From Flavobacterium sp. NG2 (GTDB lineage: Bacteria; Bacteroidota; Bacteroidia; Flavobacteriales; Flavobacteriaceae): a DNA stretch of 64,000 nucleotides. Below, piece after piece: positions 12,797-21,021 of the stretch (its first letter is position 1; each line of letters opens with the position of its first letter). Position numbers and translations under genes: made by a program. Under the pieces are notes generated by a model. That model searched no databases, had not been told where the DNA came from, and saw nothing but the letters and a program-made list of their open reading frames with translations. The DNA lies in contig NZ_CP139420.1 in the NCBI RefSeq assembly GCF_034119845.1, positions 3,846,001 to 3,910,000 of the forward strand, given 5' to 3'.

Positions 12797-13471
12797 ATGT
12801 TTAACAAAGTAATAATTTCTGAAGATTTTGATAGTATCAATCTTGCTGTCGTTGAAGCACTAAAAGACTGTGCCATCAGAGAAGTCGATTACACTAAATA
12901 CTGTGATGATGCACTACTAAAAATAAAAAAAGCAATCTTAGATGATACACCATATGATTTATTGCTTACGGATTTATCATTCAAAGAAGATCATCGAGAC
13001 GACACCATTACTCTCAAATCTGGGGATGAGTTAATTGCTGCCGTTAGAGCCTTGCAACCCAATATCAAAATTATAGTTTACTCCATCGAAGATAAATCCT
13101 ATCGGATAAAATCACTGTTTGAAAATTATCACATTGACGGTTATGTGATGAAAGGACGCAATAGTATACCCGAATTAAAAAATGCATTAACCTTAGTTTA
13201 CAACACGGATCAAAGATACCTTTCGCCAACTATTACTCATGTGCTTCAGGATAAAACGGTTAATGAAATTGACAATTATGACCTAGAATTACTAAAATAT
13301 TTATCCATTGGAATACCGCAAGAGCAAATGGAGAATCAATTTAAAATGCTAAACATAAGCCCGAATAGTAAAAGTAGCATCGAGAAACGAATTAATAAAT
13401 TAAAAACCTACTTCAAAGCTAGTAATACCATCCACTTGATAGCAATTGCCAAAGATTTAGGTTTGATTTAA
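12797..13471 (+). CDS. LuxR/NarL-type response regulator
   Basis: A 224-residue regulator paired with the upstream kinase. The receiver domain (about 1-130) has the acidic pocket ED near residues 9-10 and the phospho-acceptor Asp59 in DLLLTDLSF. The C-terminal segment (about 155-220) is a helix-turn-helix of LuxR type, though divergent (SSIEKRINKLKTYFKA). I chose ATG 12797 (MFNKV) over the TTG six bases upstream because the receiver strand begins there. A terminator follows, so kinase and regulator form a two-gene operon. Confidence 0.88.
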   Translation: MFNKVIISEDFDSINLAVVEALKDCAIREVDYTKYCDDALLKIKKAILDDTPYDLLLTDLSFKEDHRDDTITLKSGDELIAAVRALQPNIKIIVYSIEDKSYRIKSLFENYHIDGYVMKGRNSIPELKNALTLVYNTDQRYLSPTITHVLQDKTVNEIDNYDLELLKYLSIGIPQEQMENQFKMLNISPNSKSSIEKRINKLKTYFKASNTIHLIAIAKDLGLI

Positions 13472-13542
13472 AGGCATTCATTACCCATTTTTACAAATCA
13501 AGAAAAAAACAAGGCATACCCCCCTTAATTGAAACACAATAG

Positions 13543-13583
13543 AATCCTCTGAACATCTTTTAAGTAGTTCAGAGGATTTTTTT
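13543..13583 (+). terminator. rho-independent terminator after the response regulator
   Basis: AATCCTCTGAAC (13543-13554) pairs perfectly with 13567-13578 around a 12-nt loop and is followed by a T run. Confidence 0.92.
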
Positions 13584-13612
13584 TATCGTAATAAGTAAAA
13601 AAACAATCCCTT

Positions 13613-13657
13613 TTACGGTTTTCCGCAAAGAACTCTCTTTTAATGGTTATAAGTTTG
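13613..13657 (+). promoter_or_regulatory. TACGG-type operator and promoter of the KTSC gene
   Basis: TTACGG-tttt-CCGCAA (13613-13628) lies exactly 21 nt before the -7 box TAAGTTTG (13650-13657), 36 nt before the ATG at 13694. Same layout as at 9185 and 13919. Confidence 0.68.
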
Positions 13658-13693
13658 AAAACCTAAATAAGTTCCATTTAAAACCGCATTACA

Positions 13694-13903
13694 ATGAACC
13701 GCTACCCTGTAAAAGATAAAAATATTGTTTCTGTAGGATACAATGAAATCACTAAAATTCTTGAAATTGAATTTAAACTTCAAGCTATTCATCATTATCA
13801 CGGAGTGTCATTAGACGAATTTGTCAATCTAATGAAGGCACCAATCATTGAGAAACACTACTTCAACTTTGTTTATTCAAAATATCTGTTTGAGGTTTCT
13901 TAA
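13694..13903 (+). CDS. KTSC domain protein
   Basis: A 69-residue protein made of a single KTSC domain: SVGYNEITKILEIEF, a central YHGVSLDEFVNLMKAP and a C-terminal YFNFVYSKY. The domain is named after its lysyl-tRNA-synthetase-associated occurrence and has no settled molecular function; stand-alone copies are common in bacteria and phages. It shares its operator-promoter with the HsdR-N-like gene 87 nt downstream, yet each gene has its own copy, so they look co-regulated rather than co-transcribed. Confidence 0.8.
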   Translation: MNRYPVKDKNIVSVGYNEITKILEIEFKLQAIHHYHGVSLDEFVNLMKAPIIEKHYFNFVYSKYLFEVS

Positions 13904-13918
13904 GATTATTTACTGACT

Positions 13919-13963
13919 TTACGGTTTGCCGTAAGGAATTGATTTTTAATGGGATTATGTTTG
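13919..13963 (+). promoter_or_regulatory. TACGG-type operator and promoter of the HsdR-N-like gene
   Basis: TTACGG-tttg-CCGTAA (13919-13934) is a perfect 6-bp inverted repeat. It stands exactly 21 nt before TATGTTTG (13956-13963), which is 27 nt before the ATG. This is the best of the three copies. Confidence 0.72.
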
Positions 13964-13990
13964 GGAAATTAATTATTTAAAATAAAATTT

Positions 13991-15046
13991 ATGGAATTAA
14001 GTAATCAACTGAAAACTTTAGCAGATAAAATTATCATGCTAAAAGACAAAATAGAAACGGAAGAATCTACAAAACATGCATTTGTTCTGCCATTTATAAA
14101 TATCCTTGGTTATGACACATTTAATCCAACTGAAGTTGTACCTGAATTTACTGCTGATATTGGCATTAAAAAAGGAGAGAAAGTGGATTATGCGATATTT
14201 GACAAGAATGATCCTATATTAATAATTGAATGTAAAAATTGGAAAGAAAAACTATCTGTCCATAATTCTCAACTATTCAGATATTTTCATGTCACCAAAA
14301 CGAGATTTGCTCTATTAACAAATGGTATACAATATCAATTCTTCACAGATTTAGACGAGAAAAACAAAATGGATTCTAAGCCATTTTTAGAATTTGATAT
14401 TACAAATGTAAAAGAGAATGTTATTAATGAAATCTCAAAATTTCATAAGTCTAATTTTGATGTTGACCATATTGTTAACAATGCGAGTTCTTTAAAATAC
14501 ATTCAAGAAATTCGAAAACAAATTAACAACGAGATTACGAATCCATCAAATGAATTTGTAAAACTCTTTGCTAATAAAGTATATGCTGGACGATTGACTG
14601 AAAAAGTAATGGACGAATTCAAAGAGCTTGTACAAAAGGGCTTTAACCAATTTATAAGCGAAAAAATAAATGATAGACTTAATGCCGCTATCAACAAAGA
14701 AGCCGAAAAGCAACTAACAGAACAAATCGAACTAATAGTTGATGAATCAAAAGTTACAACTACAGAAGAAGAATTGGAAGCTTATCGAATTGTAGTAGCT
14801 ATACTAAGAAGAAAACTTCCAATTAACAGAATTGTACATCGTGATACACAATCATATTTTGGAATTCTACTCGATGACAACAACCGAAAACCACTCTGTC
14901 GATTGCATTTAAACGGAGGTAAAAATTACATCGGTTTATTTCATGAAAACAAAACTGAGACAAAACAAGCAATTCAATCAATTGATGATATTTATTTGTT
15001 TGAGAAAGAGTTATTGGATACGGTTGGAGTTTATGAAAAAAATTAA
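13991..15046 (+). CDS. orphan type I restriction HsdR N-terminal-like nuclease
   Basis: A 351-residue protein whose first about 150 residues match the HsdR N-terminal nuclease fold. It has FINILGYD, then VVPEFTADIG, KVDYAIF and ILIIECKNWKE, giving a PD-(D/E)xK site with Asp66, Glu80 and Lys82. The following segment TRFALLTNGIQYQFFTD is also typical. There is no helicase domain and no HsdM or HsdS gene nearby. Residues about 180-250 are a coiled-coil-like linker; about 265-340 form a C-terminal domain (GILLDDNNRKPLCRLHLNGG) seen in stand-alone members of this group. It may be a solitary DNA-processing or defence nuclease. Its TACGG promoter ties it to the nearby two-component regulon. Confidence 0.8.
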   Translation: MELSNQLKTLADKIIMLKDKIETEESTKHAFVLPFINILGYDTFNPTEVVPEFTADIGIKKGEKVDYAIFDKNDPILIIECKNWKEKLSVHNSQLFRYFHVTKTRFALLTNGIQYQFFTDLDEKNKMDSKPFLEFDITNVKENVINEISKFHKSNFDVDHIVNNASSLKYIQEIRKQINNEITNPSNEFVKLFANKVYAGRLTEKVMDEFKELVQKGFNQFISEKINDRLNAAINKEAEKQLTEQIELIVDESKVTTTEEELEAYRIVVAILRRKLPINRIVHRDTQSYFGILLDDNNRKPLCRLHLNGGKNYIGLFHENKTETKQAIQSIDDIYLFEKELLDTVGVYEKN

Positions 15047-15160
15047 ATGAAAATCAGATGTACTAATCAAAAGATTAGTATTTCAACAGCCAATAAAATA
15101 GTCTAATTCAAAAAAACACCTTAATTTCCCCAACATAAAAATCAGTTGGAAATAACAATA

Positions 15161-15961
15161 ATGAACCCCATACTCCTCCTCCTCCTTTTCTTATCTTTTA
15201 GCGTTTTCCCTCAAACCAAAATTCTTTCTTGGAATATTGAAAATTTGGGGCAATCAAAGTCGGAAGTGGAGGTGGAATTCATGGCGAATGTTGTGATGAA
15301 TTACGATGTGGTAGCTATACAAGAAGTGGTTGCGGGTTATGGTGGTTCACAAGCGGTGGCGAGATTAGCAGCTGTTTTGAATCGGAAGGGTTCCAAATGG
15401 GATTATACCATTAGCGAACCTACGAGTAGTAGCGCTTAAAAAACGGAGCGCTATGCCTATATATGGAAAACAGGGAAACTAAAAAAAATTGGCGCAGCTT
15501 GGTTAGAAAAAAAGTATCATTTGGAGATTGATCGCGAACCTTATTATGCGACTTTTGAAAAAAATGGAAAAGTTTTTACACTGGTAAACTTCCATGCTAT
15601 TACCAAAAGTAAACAGCCTGAAACTGAAATCAAATATTTCAAGTTTTTGCCTGCTGAATATCCGCAATTAAACTTGATTTTTCTGGGTGATTTTAATTGC
15701 CCACAATCGCATACCGTTTTTAATCCATTGAAAAAAATGGGCTATCTTCCTGTTTTAGTGGACGAAAAAACATCTTTGAAACGGGAATGTGAAGGAAATA
15801 TTTGCTTGGCCTCAGAATTTGACAACATCTTTTATCAACCCACAAAATTGAAGGTTTTAGATAGTGGAAAACTACTTTTCTATACTGATTTTGAGAACTT
15901 GAAAGAAGCAAGGAAAATTTCGGATCATTTGCCAATTTGGGTAGAATTTAGTTTGAATTAA
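15161..15961 (+). pseudogene. secreted endonuclease/exonuclease/phosphatase family protein, interrupted by one stop codon
   Basis: Frame from ATG 15161 encodes a signal peptide (about residues 1-18, ending VFPQ) and a DNase I-like fold with WNIENLG, VVAIQEV, LVNFHAI, FLGDFNC and SDHLPIW. All catalytic motifs are present. Codon 93 is TAA (15437-15439) and the frame reopens at once as KTERYAYIW, so a single base change, for instance TAT to TAA, explains the break; there is no frameshift. The sequence is otherwise undecayed, which points to a very recent mutation or a sequencing error. Nothing downstream of the stop has a good restart signal. Confidence 0.85.
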
Positions 15962-15982
15962 TTTTTCCAAAACTTATTTAAA

Positions 15983-16031
15983 CCGTTAAGATTAAGCAAA
16001 ATGAAGGCTTAACTTTTCTTAATCTTAATGG
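15983..16031. terminator. bidirectional terminator
   Basis: CCGTTAAGATTAAG (15983-15996) pairs with CTTAATCTTAATGG (16018-16031) with one G-U pair. It lies between the plus-strand endonuclease gene and the convergent gene at 16069. Confidence 0.7.
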
Positions 16032-16068
16032 ATAATTTCTTCAACACCTAACATATCATCTAGTTCAA

Positions 16069-17331
16069 CTAGGTTTTTAATTTCTTTTTACGAGCTGCTG
16101 GGAATAATACGTTGTTTAAAATTAATCGGTAGCCAGGTGAATTTGGATGTAAGTCTAAAACAGTTGGGGCATCCCCTACTTTGTGTTGATAATCTTCTGG
16201 GTCATGCCCTCCGTAGAAAGTAAACATTCCTTTTCCTTTTTCGCCATGGATGTAACGCGCTTCTCCATTAAGTTCACAAGAACCCATTGTTAAAACATTC
16301 GATTTTACAAAACTAGCATCAAAAGCAGTTGTTTGCCCCATGAAACCTTTTACCAGTTGGGTGTGATTTTGACACAACATGCTTGGAATAGGATCCCATT
16401 TGGCCGAAAATTCCATTAGTGTAAAATAATCGGTATCCATAGGAATTCTACGTTTTTCTGTAGTATCTATATCTGAGAATTCGTATTTATCAGGCCTTCG
16501 TTCAAGAGTGAAATCTTTAAAAGCAAAGGAATTTTGGTAATTCAGCTTGGATTGATAACTGGCATCCGATGGATCACCATCAAACATGGGTTCGCATATA
16601 TCAACACCATCAGCAGCGAGAGCGATATCAAAGCTATCCGTAGCGGAGCACATGGCAAACATAAAACCACCACCAATAACAAAGTCACGGATTTTTTTGG
16701 CCACAGCTCCTTTCTCTTGTGATACTTTAGCATATCCCAATTGGGTAGCCAAAGCTTCAGCGTTCTTTTTTTGTTCGATATACCAAGGAGTACTTCGATA
16801 GGCTCCGTAAAATTTCCCATACTGCCCAGAAAAATCTTCGTGGTGTAGGTGTAACCAATCGTATAAAATAAGTTGGTCACTTAATACTTCTTCATCATAA
16901 ATGGGGGTAAACGGAATTTCGGCATAGGTCAAAACCAGAGTAACAGCATCGTCCCAAGGTTGTTTGCCTTTGGGAGTATAGACCGCAATTTTGGGCGCTT
17001 TTTCTAAAATTACCGTCTCCATGTTTTGAGAAGGGCTGGCTATTTCGTTAAGAATACTGTTAGTTTCTCCATCAGATAGGACTTCAAAACTTACCCCACG
17101 TATTTGACATTCTTTACGAATTTCTGGAGTATCGGGCAGTAAAAAAGAACCGCCACGGTAATTGAGTAACCAACTGGCTTTGTACTTTTTATCCAGACAC
17201 CAAAAAGTGATTCCGTAAGCTTTAAGATGATTTTTTTGGGTGTTTTCATCCATTGGCAACAAAATAAATGCTGCTTTTAGTGAAAATGAAATCAACAGAA
17301 GTCCTAGAAGGAATAGCTTTTTAAAAACCAT
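16069..17331 (-). CDS. secreted protein of the family often labelled asparagine synthetase B
   Basis: A 420-residue protein with an N-terminal signal peptide (about 1-20, LFLLGLLLISFSLKAAF). Bacteroidota databases usually label this family asparagine synthetase B. I see neither a glutamine amidotransferase N-terminal Cys nor an ATP-pyrophosphatase SGGxDS loop, and an export signal is not expected in that enzyme, so the label is probably wrong. Visible features are LPMDENTQKNHLKAYGITFW near the N terminus, YDWLHLHHEDFSGQYGKFY, a glycine-rich GGGFMFAMCSATDSF and FTFYGGHDPED near the end. Function unknown. It stands alone, convergent with the broken endonuclease gene. Confidence 0.75.
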   Translation of the reverse strand: MVFKKLFLLGLLLISFSLKAAFILLPMDENTQKNHLKAYGITFWCLDKKYKASWLLNYRGGSFLLPDTPEIRKECQIRGVSFEVLSDGETNSILNEIASPSQNMETVILEKAPKIAVYTPKGKQPWDDAVTLVLTYAEIPFTPIYDEEVLSDQLILYDWLHLHHEDFSGQYGKFYGAYRSTPWYIEQKKNAEALATQLGYAKVSQEKGAVAKKIRDFVIGGGFMFAMCSATDSFDIALAADGVDICEPMFDGDPSDASYQSKLNYQNSFAFKDFTLERRPDKYEFSDIDTTEKRRIPMDTDYFTLMEFSAKWDPIPSMLCQNHTQLVKGFMGQTTAFDASFVKSNVLTMGSCELNGEARYIHGEKGKGMFTFYGGHDPEDYQHKVGDAPTVLDLHPNSPGYRLILNNVLFPAARKKKLKT

Positions 17332-17596
17332 TTTATACTTTTTTACTCAAAGATAACGGATTTTTCTATTTTAATGAATTTTAGGAAAGAAGTATAAGAG
17401 TTCATCTTTAAACATAAAATTCTATGACTCTAAATGGTTAAAAAAATAAAACATGTAGAGACATAGAATTTGTAATGGTATAAGATTAGGATAGGCATTT
17501 TATTTTGCACATAAATCAGCTATAAGGAACTATCCTCAGCAAAGCGACTAGTTTCAAAAAAAAAAAAAAGGCGATGAATCTATTTATTCAAAAAGA

Positions 17597-19144
17597 TTAA
17601 AACGGCATATCGCTATCATCATCGTCATCATCATTGAAACCACTACCAAAAGCATCACTAGCCGATGGTAAATTCTTGGTGATAAACGAACTATCATCTT
17701 GATTCATTGATGATGGTAAATCGTCGTAATTTCCACTAAAATCGTCTAGGTTATCAAATTTACCTAGGTGACCTAAGAATTTCAAACGAACGTTTTCGAT
17801 TCCACCATTACGGTGTTTGGCAATCATAATCTCTGCTTGACCTGCTGTAGGCGAAGCTTCGTCATCATCCCATTCATCAATTTTATAATATTCTGGACGA
17901 TACAAGAACGATACAATATCAGCATCTTGCTCAATCGCTCCCGATTCACGAAGGTCAGAAAGCAAAGGTCGCTTGCTCGAACCACGGGTCTCTACTGCAC
18001 GCGATAATTGAGAAAGTGCAATTACAGGAACATTTAACTCCTTGGCTAATGCTTTTAAGTTTCGGGAAATAGTTGAAATCTCTTGCTCACGGTTACCTCC
18101 TCCTTTGGAATTTCCTCCAGCGGTCATCAACTGCAAATAATCAATAACAATAATTTTGATTCCGTGTTGTGATACTAAACGTCTTGCTTTTGCTCTCAAA
18201 TCAAAAATAGAAAGCGAAGGTGTATCATCAATATACAAAGGTGCTTTTTCTAAGTTTTTTACTTTGGTACTCAACATTGTCCACTCGTGTGGTTCTAGCT
18301 TACCTGTTCTTAATTTCTCAGAAGACAATCCTGTTTCAGAGGAAATCAAACGTGTAATCAACTGAACCGAAGCCATCTCAAGCGAAAACAACGCTACAGG
18401 ATGTCCATAATCGATAGCCATATTTCTAGCCATAGAAAGTACAAAGGCCGTTTTTCCCATCGCAGGTCTTGCCGCGATAATAATCAAATCCGAAGGCTGC
18501 CATCCAGAAGTTAATTTATCCAAATTAGTAAATCCAGTCTCAACACCACTCAATCCTTCTTGCTTGCTAATTTCCTCAATTTTCTTTTTGGCCTGCAGTA
18601 CTAAACTTTGTGCTGTCTCTGAACTTCGTTTAATATTTCCTTGGGTAACTTCGTAAAGTTTAGATTCGGCTTGATCTAATAAGTTAAATACATCTGTAGT
18701 TTCATCATAAGAAGCCTCAATAATTTCCGAAGAAATTCGAATCAAACTACGTTGTATAAACTTTTGAAGAATGATACGCGAGTGGAACTCGATATGTGCT
18801 GAAGATGATATTTTTTGCGTCAGCTGAATTAAATAAAAATCTCCTCCAGCTAAATCTAATTTGGCATTCTTTCTTAACTGAGCCGAAACCGTTAATAAAT
18901 CTATCGGTTGTGTTTCAGTAAACAATTGTACAATAGCTTCAAAAATGTGTCTATGTGCTTCTTTATAAAAGGCATCAGGTTGCAAAATATCAATGACATC
19001 ATCGACACCTTTCTTATCAATCATCATAGCTCCCAAGACTGCTTCTTCCAACTCAACTGCTTGAGGAGGTAATTTCCCTTTTTCAAGGCTTATGATTGTC
19101 GATTTATCCACCTTAACTGGATTTATATTTTTGAAATTTTCCAT
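17597..19144 (-). CDS. dnaB: replicative DNA helicase DnaB
   Basis: A 515-residue hexameric helicase that unwinds DNA at the replication fork. The N-terminal domain (about 25-170, PQAVELEEAVLGAMMID) is joined by a linker helix to the RecA-like ATPase. Walker A is AARPAMGKTAF (Lys231), Walker B lies in IIVIDYLQLM, and the sensor region is SQLSRAVETR. The C-terminal tail is strongly acidic, ending in a run of Asp followed by SDMPF, a common finish in Flavobacteria. The -7-like TACTTTCG lies only a few bases before the start, implying a very short leader. Confidence 0.97.
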   Translation of the reverse strand: MENFKNINPVKVDKSTIISLEKGKLPPQAVELEEAVLGAMMIDKKGVDDVIDILQPDAFYKEAHRHIFEAIVQLFTETQPIDLLTVSAQLRKNAKLDLAGGDFYLIQLTQKISSSAHIEFHSRIILQKFIQRSLIRISSEIIEASYDETTDVFNLLDQAESKLYEVTQGNIKRSSETAQSLVLQAKKKIEEISKQEGLSGVETGFTNLDKLTSGWQPSDLIIIAARPAMGKTAFVLSMARNMAIDYGHPVALFSLEMASVQLITRLISSETGLSSEKLRTGKLEPHEWTMLSTKVKNLEKAPLYIDDTPSLSIFDLRAKARRLVSQHGIKIIVIDYLQLMTAGGNSKGGGNREQEISTISRNLKALAKELNVPVIALSQLSRAVETRGSSKRPLLSDLRESGAIEQDADIVSFLYRPEYYKIDEWDDDEASPTAGQAEIMIAKHRNGGIENVRLKFLGHLGKFDNLDDFSGNYDDLPSSMNQDDSSFITKNLPSASDAFGSGFNDDDDDDSDMPF

Positions 19145-19232
19145 GAAGCGAAAGTAATGTAAATTATAAAAATAAGCGTTTTAAGTTATTACTAAAAATT
19201 GTTTACAACTTGACCAATTTTGTTTATAAGCC

Positions 19233-19264
19233 AAAAAAAATCCGAAACGATAAGGCTTCGGATT
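19233..19264 (-). terminator. terminator of accA
   Basis: AATCCGAA and TTCGGATT (19239-19246 and 19257-19264) form a stem. On the minus strand it is followed by a T run, just after the accA stop. Confidence 0.9.
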
Positions 19265-19284
19265 AGTATTGTATAAGTAAGATA

Positions 19285-20238
19285 TTACTCTTTGAATTCA
19301 CCCATTTTGCTGTATTTATCCATTCTCTGAGCGATTAACTCTTCTGTTGATAAAAGTTTTAATTCTGCTAATCCTTTCAGAATGTATTCTTCTACCGTTT
19401 TGAAAGTAGTTTCTCTATCGTAATGTGCACCACCTAGAGGTTCCGGGATAATATCATCAACTAATTTTTGTTTTTTCATATCAGAGGAAGTCAATTTCAA
19501 TGCTTCAGCCGCACGTTCTTTGTACTCCCAACTCTTCCATAAAATAGAAGAACACGATTCTGGCGAAATTACAGAATACCAAGTGTTTTCTAACATATAT
19601 ACTCTATCTCCTACACCAATTCCTAAAGCTCCTCCCGAAGCACCTTCACCTACAATAACTGTGATGATTGGCACTTTCAAACGAACCATTTCAAAAATAT
19701 TTCTTGCAATAGCTTCTCCTTGTCCTCTTTCTTCGGCTTCTAAACCAGGATAAGCTCCAGGAGTGTCAATCAAAGTTAAAACAGGAATATTAAATTTTTC
19801 AGCCATTTTCATCAAACGCAAGGCTTTTCTATATCCTTCAGGATTTGCCATCCCAAAGTTTCTATATTGACGCGTTTTAGTGTTATATCCTTTTTGTTGA
19901 CCAACAATCATAAAAGACTGTCCTCCAATTTTACCAAGTCCACCTATCATTGCTTTATCATCTTTAAAGCTACGATCTCCGTGAAGTTCTAAAAAAGTGT
20001 CTCCGCAAATCGCTTTAACGTGATCTAATGTATACGGTCTGTTAGGGTGTCTTGACAACTGAACTCTTTGCCATGCAGTCAAGTTCTTGTATATTTCCTT
20101 TTTAGTATCTAACAGTTTTTTTGTAATTTGTTTACAAGTAGTAGTTACATCTACATCAGACTCTTGTCCAATAACTTGGCATTTTTCCAACTGCTCTTCT
20201 AATTCTTTTATTGGAAGCTCAAAATCTAAATATTCCAT
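19285..20238 (-). CDS. accA: acetyl-CoA carboxylase carboxyltransferase subunit alpha
   Basis: A 317-residue subunit that, with AccD, transfers the carboxyl group from carboxybiotin to acetyl-CoA to make malonyl-CoA for fatty acid synthesis. The N-terminal helical region ([17 protein letters not shown]) and the crotonase-fold core are recognisable: [65 protein letters not shown] and [14 protein letters not shown]. Length is normal. It is a single-gene unit with its own -7 box TATATTTG and a strong terminator. Confidence 0.98.
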   Translation of the reverse strand: MEYLDFELPIKELEEQLEKCQVIGQESDVDVTTTCKQITKKLLDTKKEIYKNLTAWQRVQLSRHPNRPYTLDHVKAICGDTFLELHGDRSFKDDKAMIGGLGKIGGQSFMIVGQQKGYNTKTRQYRNFGMANPEGYRKALRLMKMAEKFNIPVLTLIDTPGAYPGLEAEERGQGEAIARNIFEMVRLKVPIITVIVGEGASGGALGIGVGDRVYMLENTWYSVISPESCSSILWKSWEYKERAAEALKLTSSDMKKQKLVDDIIPEPLGGAHYDRETTFKTVEEYILKGLAELKLLSTEELIAQRMDKYSKMGEFKE

Positions 20239-20269
20239 AGGATTTGTGCGTTTTTATTTATTTGGATTG

Positions 20270-20277
20270 CAAATATA
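20270..20277 (-). promoter_or_regulatory. -7 box of the accA promoter
   Basis: Minus strand TATATTTG, 31 nt before the accA start. A clear -33 TTG is not seen at the expected distance. Confidence 0.5.
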
Positions 20278-20407
20278 AAATTTTAAATCGTTCTAGCCTT
20301 TTAATTTTTTGTTTAAGTCTTAAAAACTTTAACATTTAGACCTACTACACTTTTACATTTAAAAAAATAAAGCTAAGGATTTATTCGATTAAAAACAACG
20401 TTATTAA

Positions 20408-21004
20408 CTACTTAAATGCTTTTTCAGCTGCTAATTGCTCTCTTGTTTTGTATGCTTTTAAATATTCTCCTTTAGGCTTACCATCATCAAAAGAGCTAAA
20501 TTTTACTATAGTTCTTACTTCTTTACGAGCATCTTCGTTACTAAAATTCTCGTATTCGATTCGGTATAAAGCGGAATACATCTCTGCCCTACCTGTTCCG
20601 TGATAGCAATGAATCAAAACAGGATAATTATCTTTATTATCCATGATTTTAAAGAAAACATCTAGATTCTTTTGGTTTGGCACTTGGTCTGAGCCATTAT
20701 TGAAATAATTAACCCCTTTTATCTTTGCGATTGCTTCCTGTTCTGCTGTTAACTCTGCTGGAACTTCTGGATTATTGACAAGATCATTGGTTCCAGGAAA
20801 ACGCAAATCAACTACTGATTTGATGTTGTATTTCTTGATATAACTCTCCAATTCATCTGGAGGAATTACTCCTGACTTATAAACCTTGCCTTCAGTAATG
20901 GTCTCAAAATTGTGATTGATATTCATATCATACACATATTTGGCAACAAAAATCAGAATTAGCGCTAAAACTGAAATTCCAATTTTTTTAAACTTGTTTT
21001 TCAT
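20408..21004 (-). CDS. membrane-anchored dual-specificity/tyrosine phosphatase-like protein
   Basis: A 198-residue protein with an N-terminal membrane anchor (about 7-24, IGISVLALILIFVAKYVY) and a phosphatase domain. The CX5R signature is present as HCYHGTGR and a preceding VVDLRFPG strand matches the DSP fold. The catalytic site would face the periplasm. It follows the LTA-synthase-type gene by 17 nt in the same operon, so it may act on an envelope or lipid phosphate rather than on proteins. Substrate not determinable from sequence. Confidence 0.8.
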   Translation of the reverse strand: MKNKFKKIGISVLALILIFVAKYVYDMNINHNFETITEGKVYKSGVIPPDELESYIKKYNIKSVVDLRFPGTNDLVNNPEVPAELTAEQEAIAKIKGVNYFNNGSDQVPNQKNLDVFFKIMDNKDNYPVLIHCYHGTGRAEMYSALYRIEYENFSNEDARKEVRTIVKFSSFDDGKPKGEYLKAYKTREQLAAEKAFK

Positions 21005-21021
21005 TCCTAAATATCGTTTTA

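Noticed and set aside
17541..17575. Poly-A tract near 17553 as a regulatory signal
   Set aside because: A single homopolymer downstream of dnaB with no stem or gene start beside it; probably neutral.
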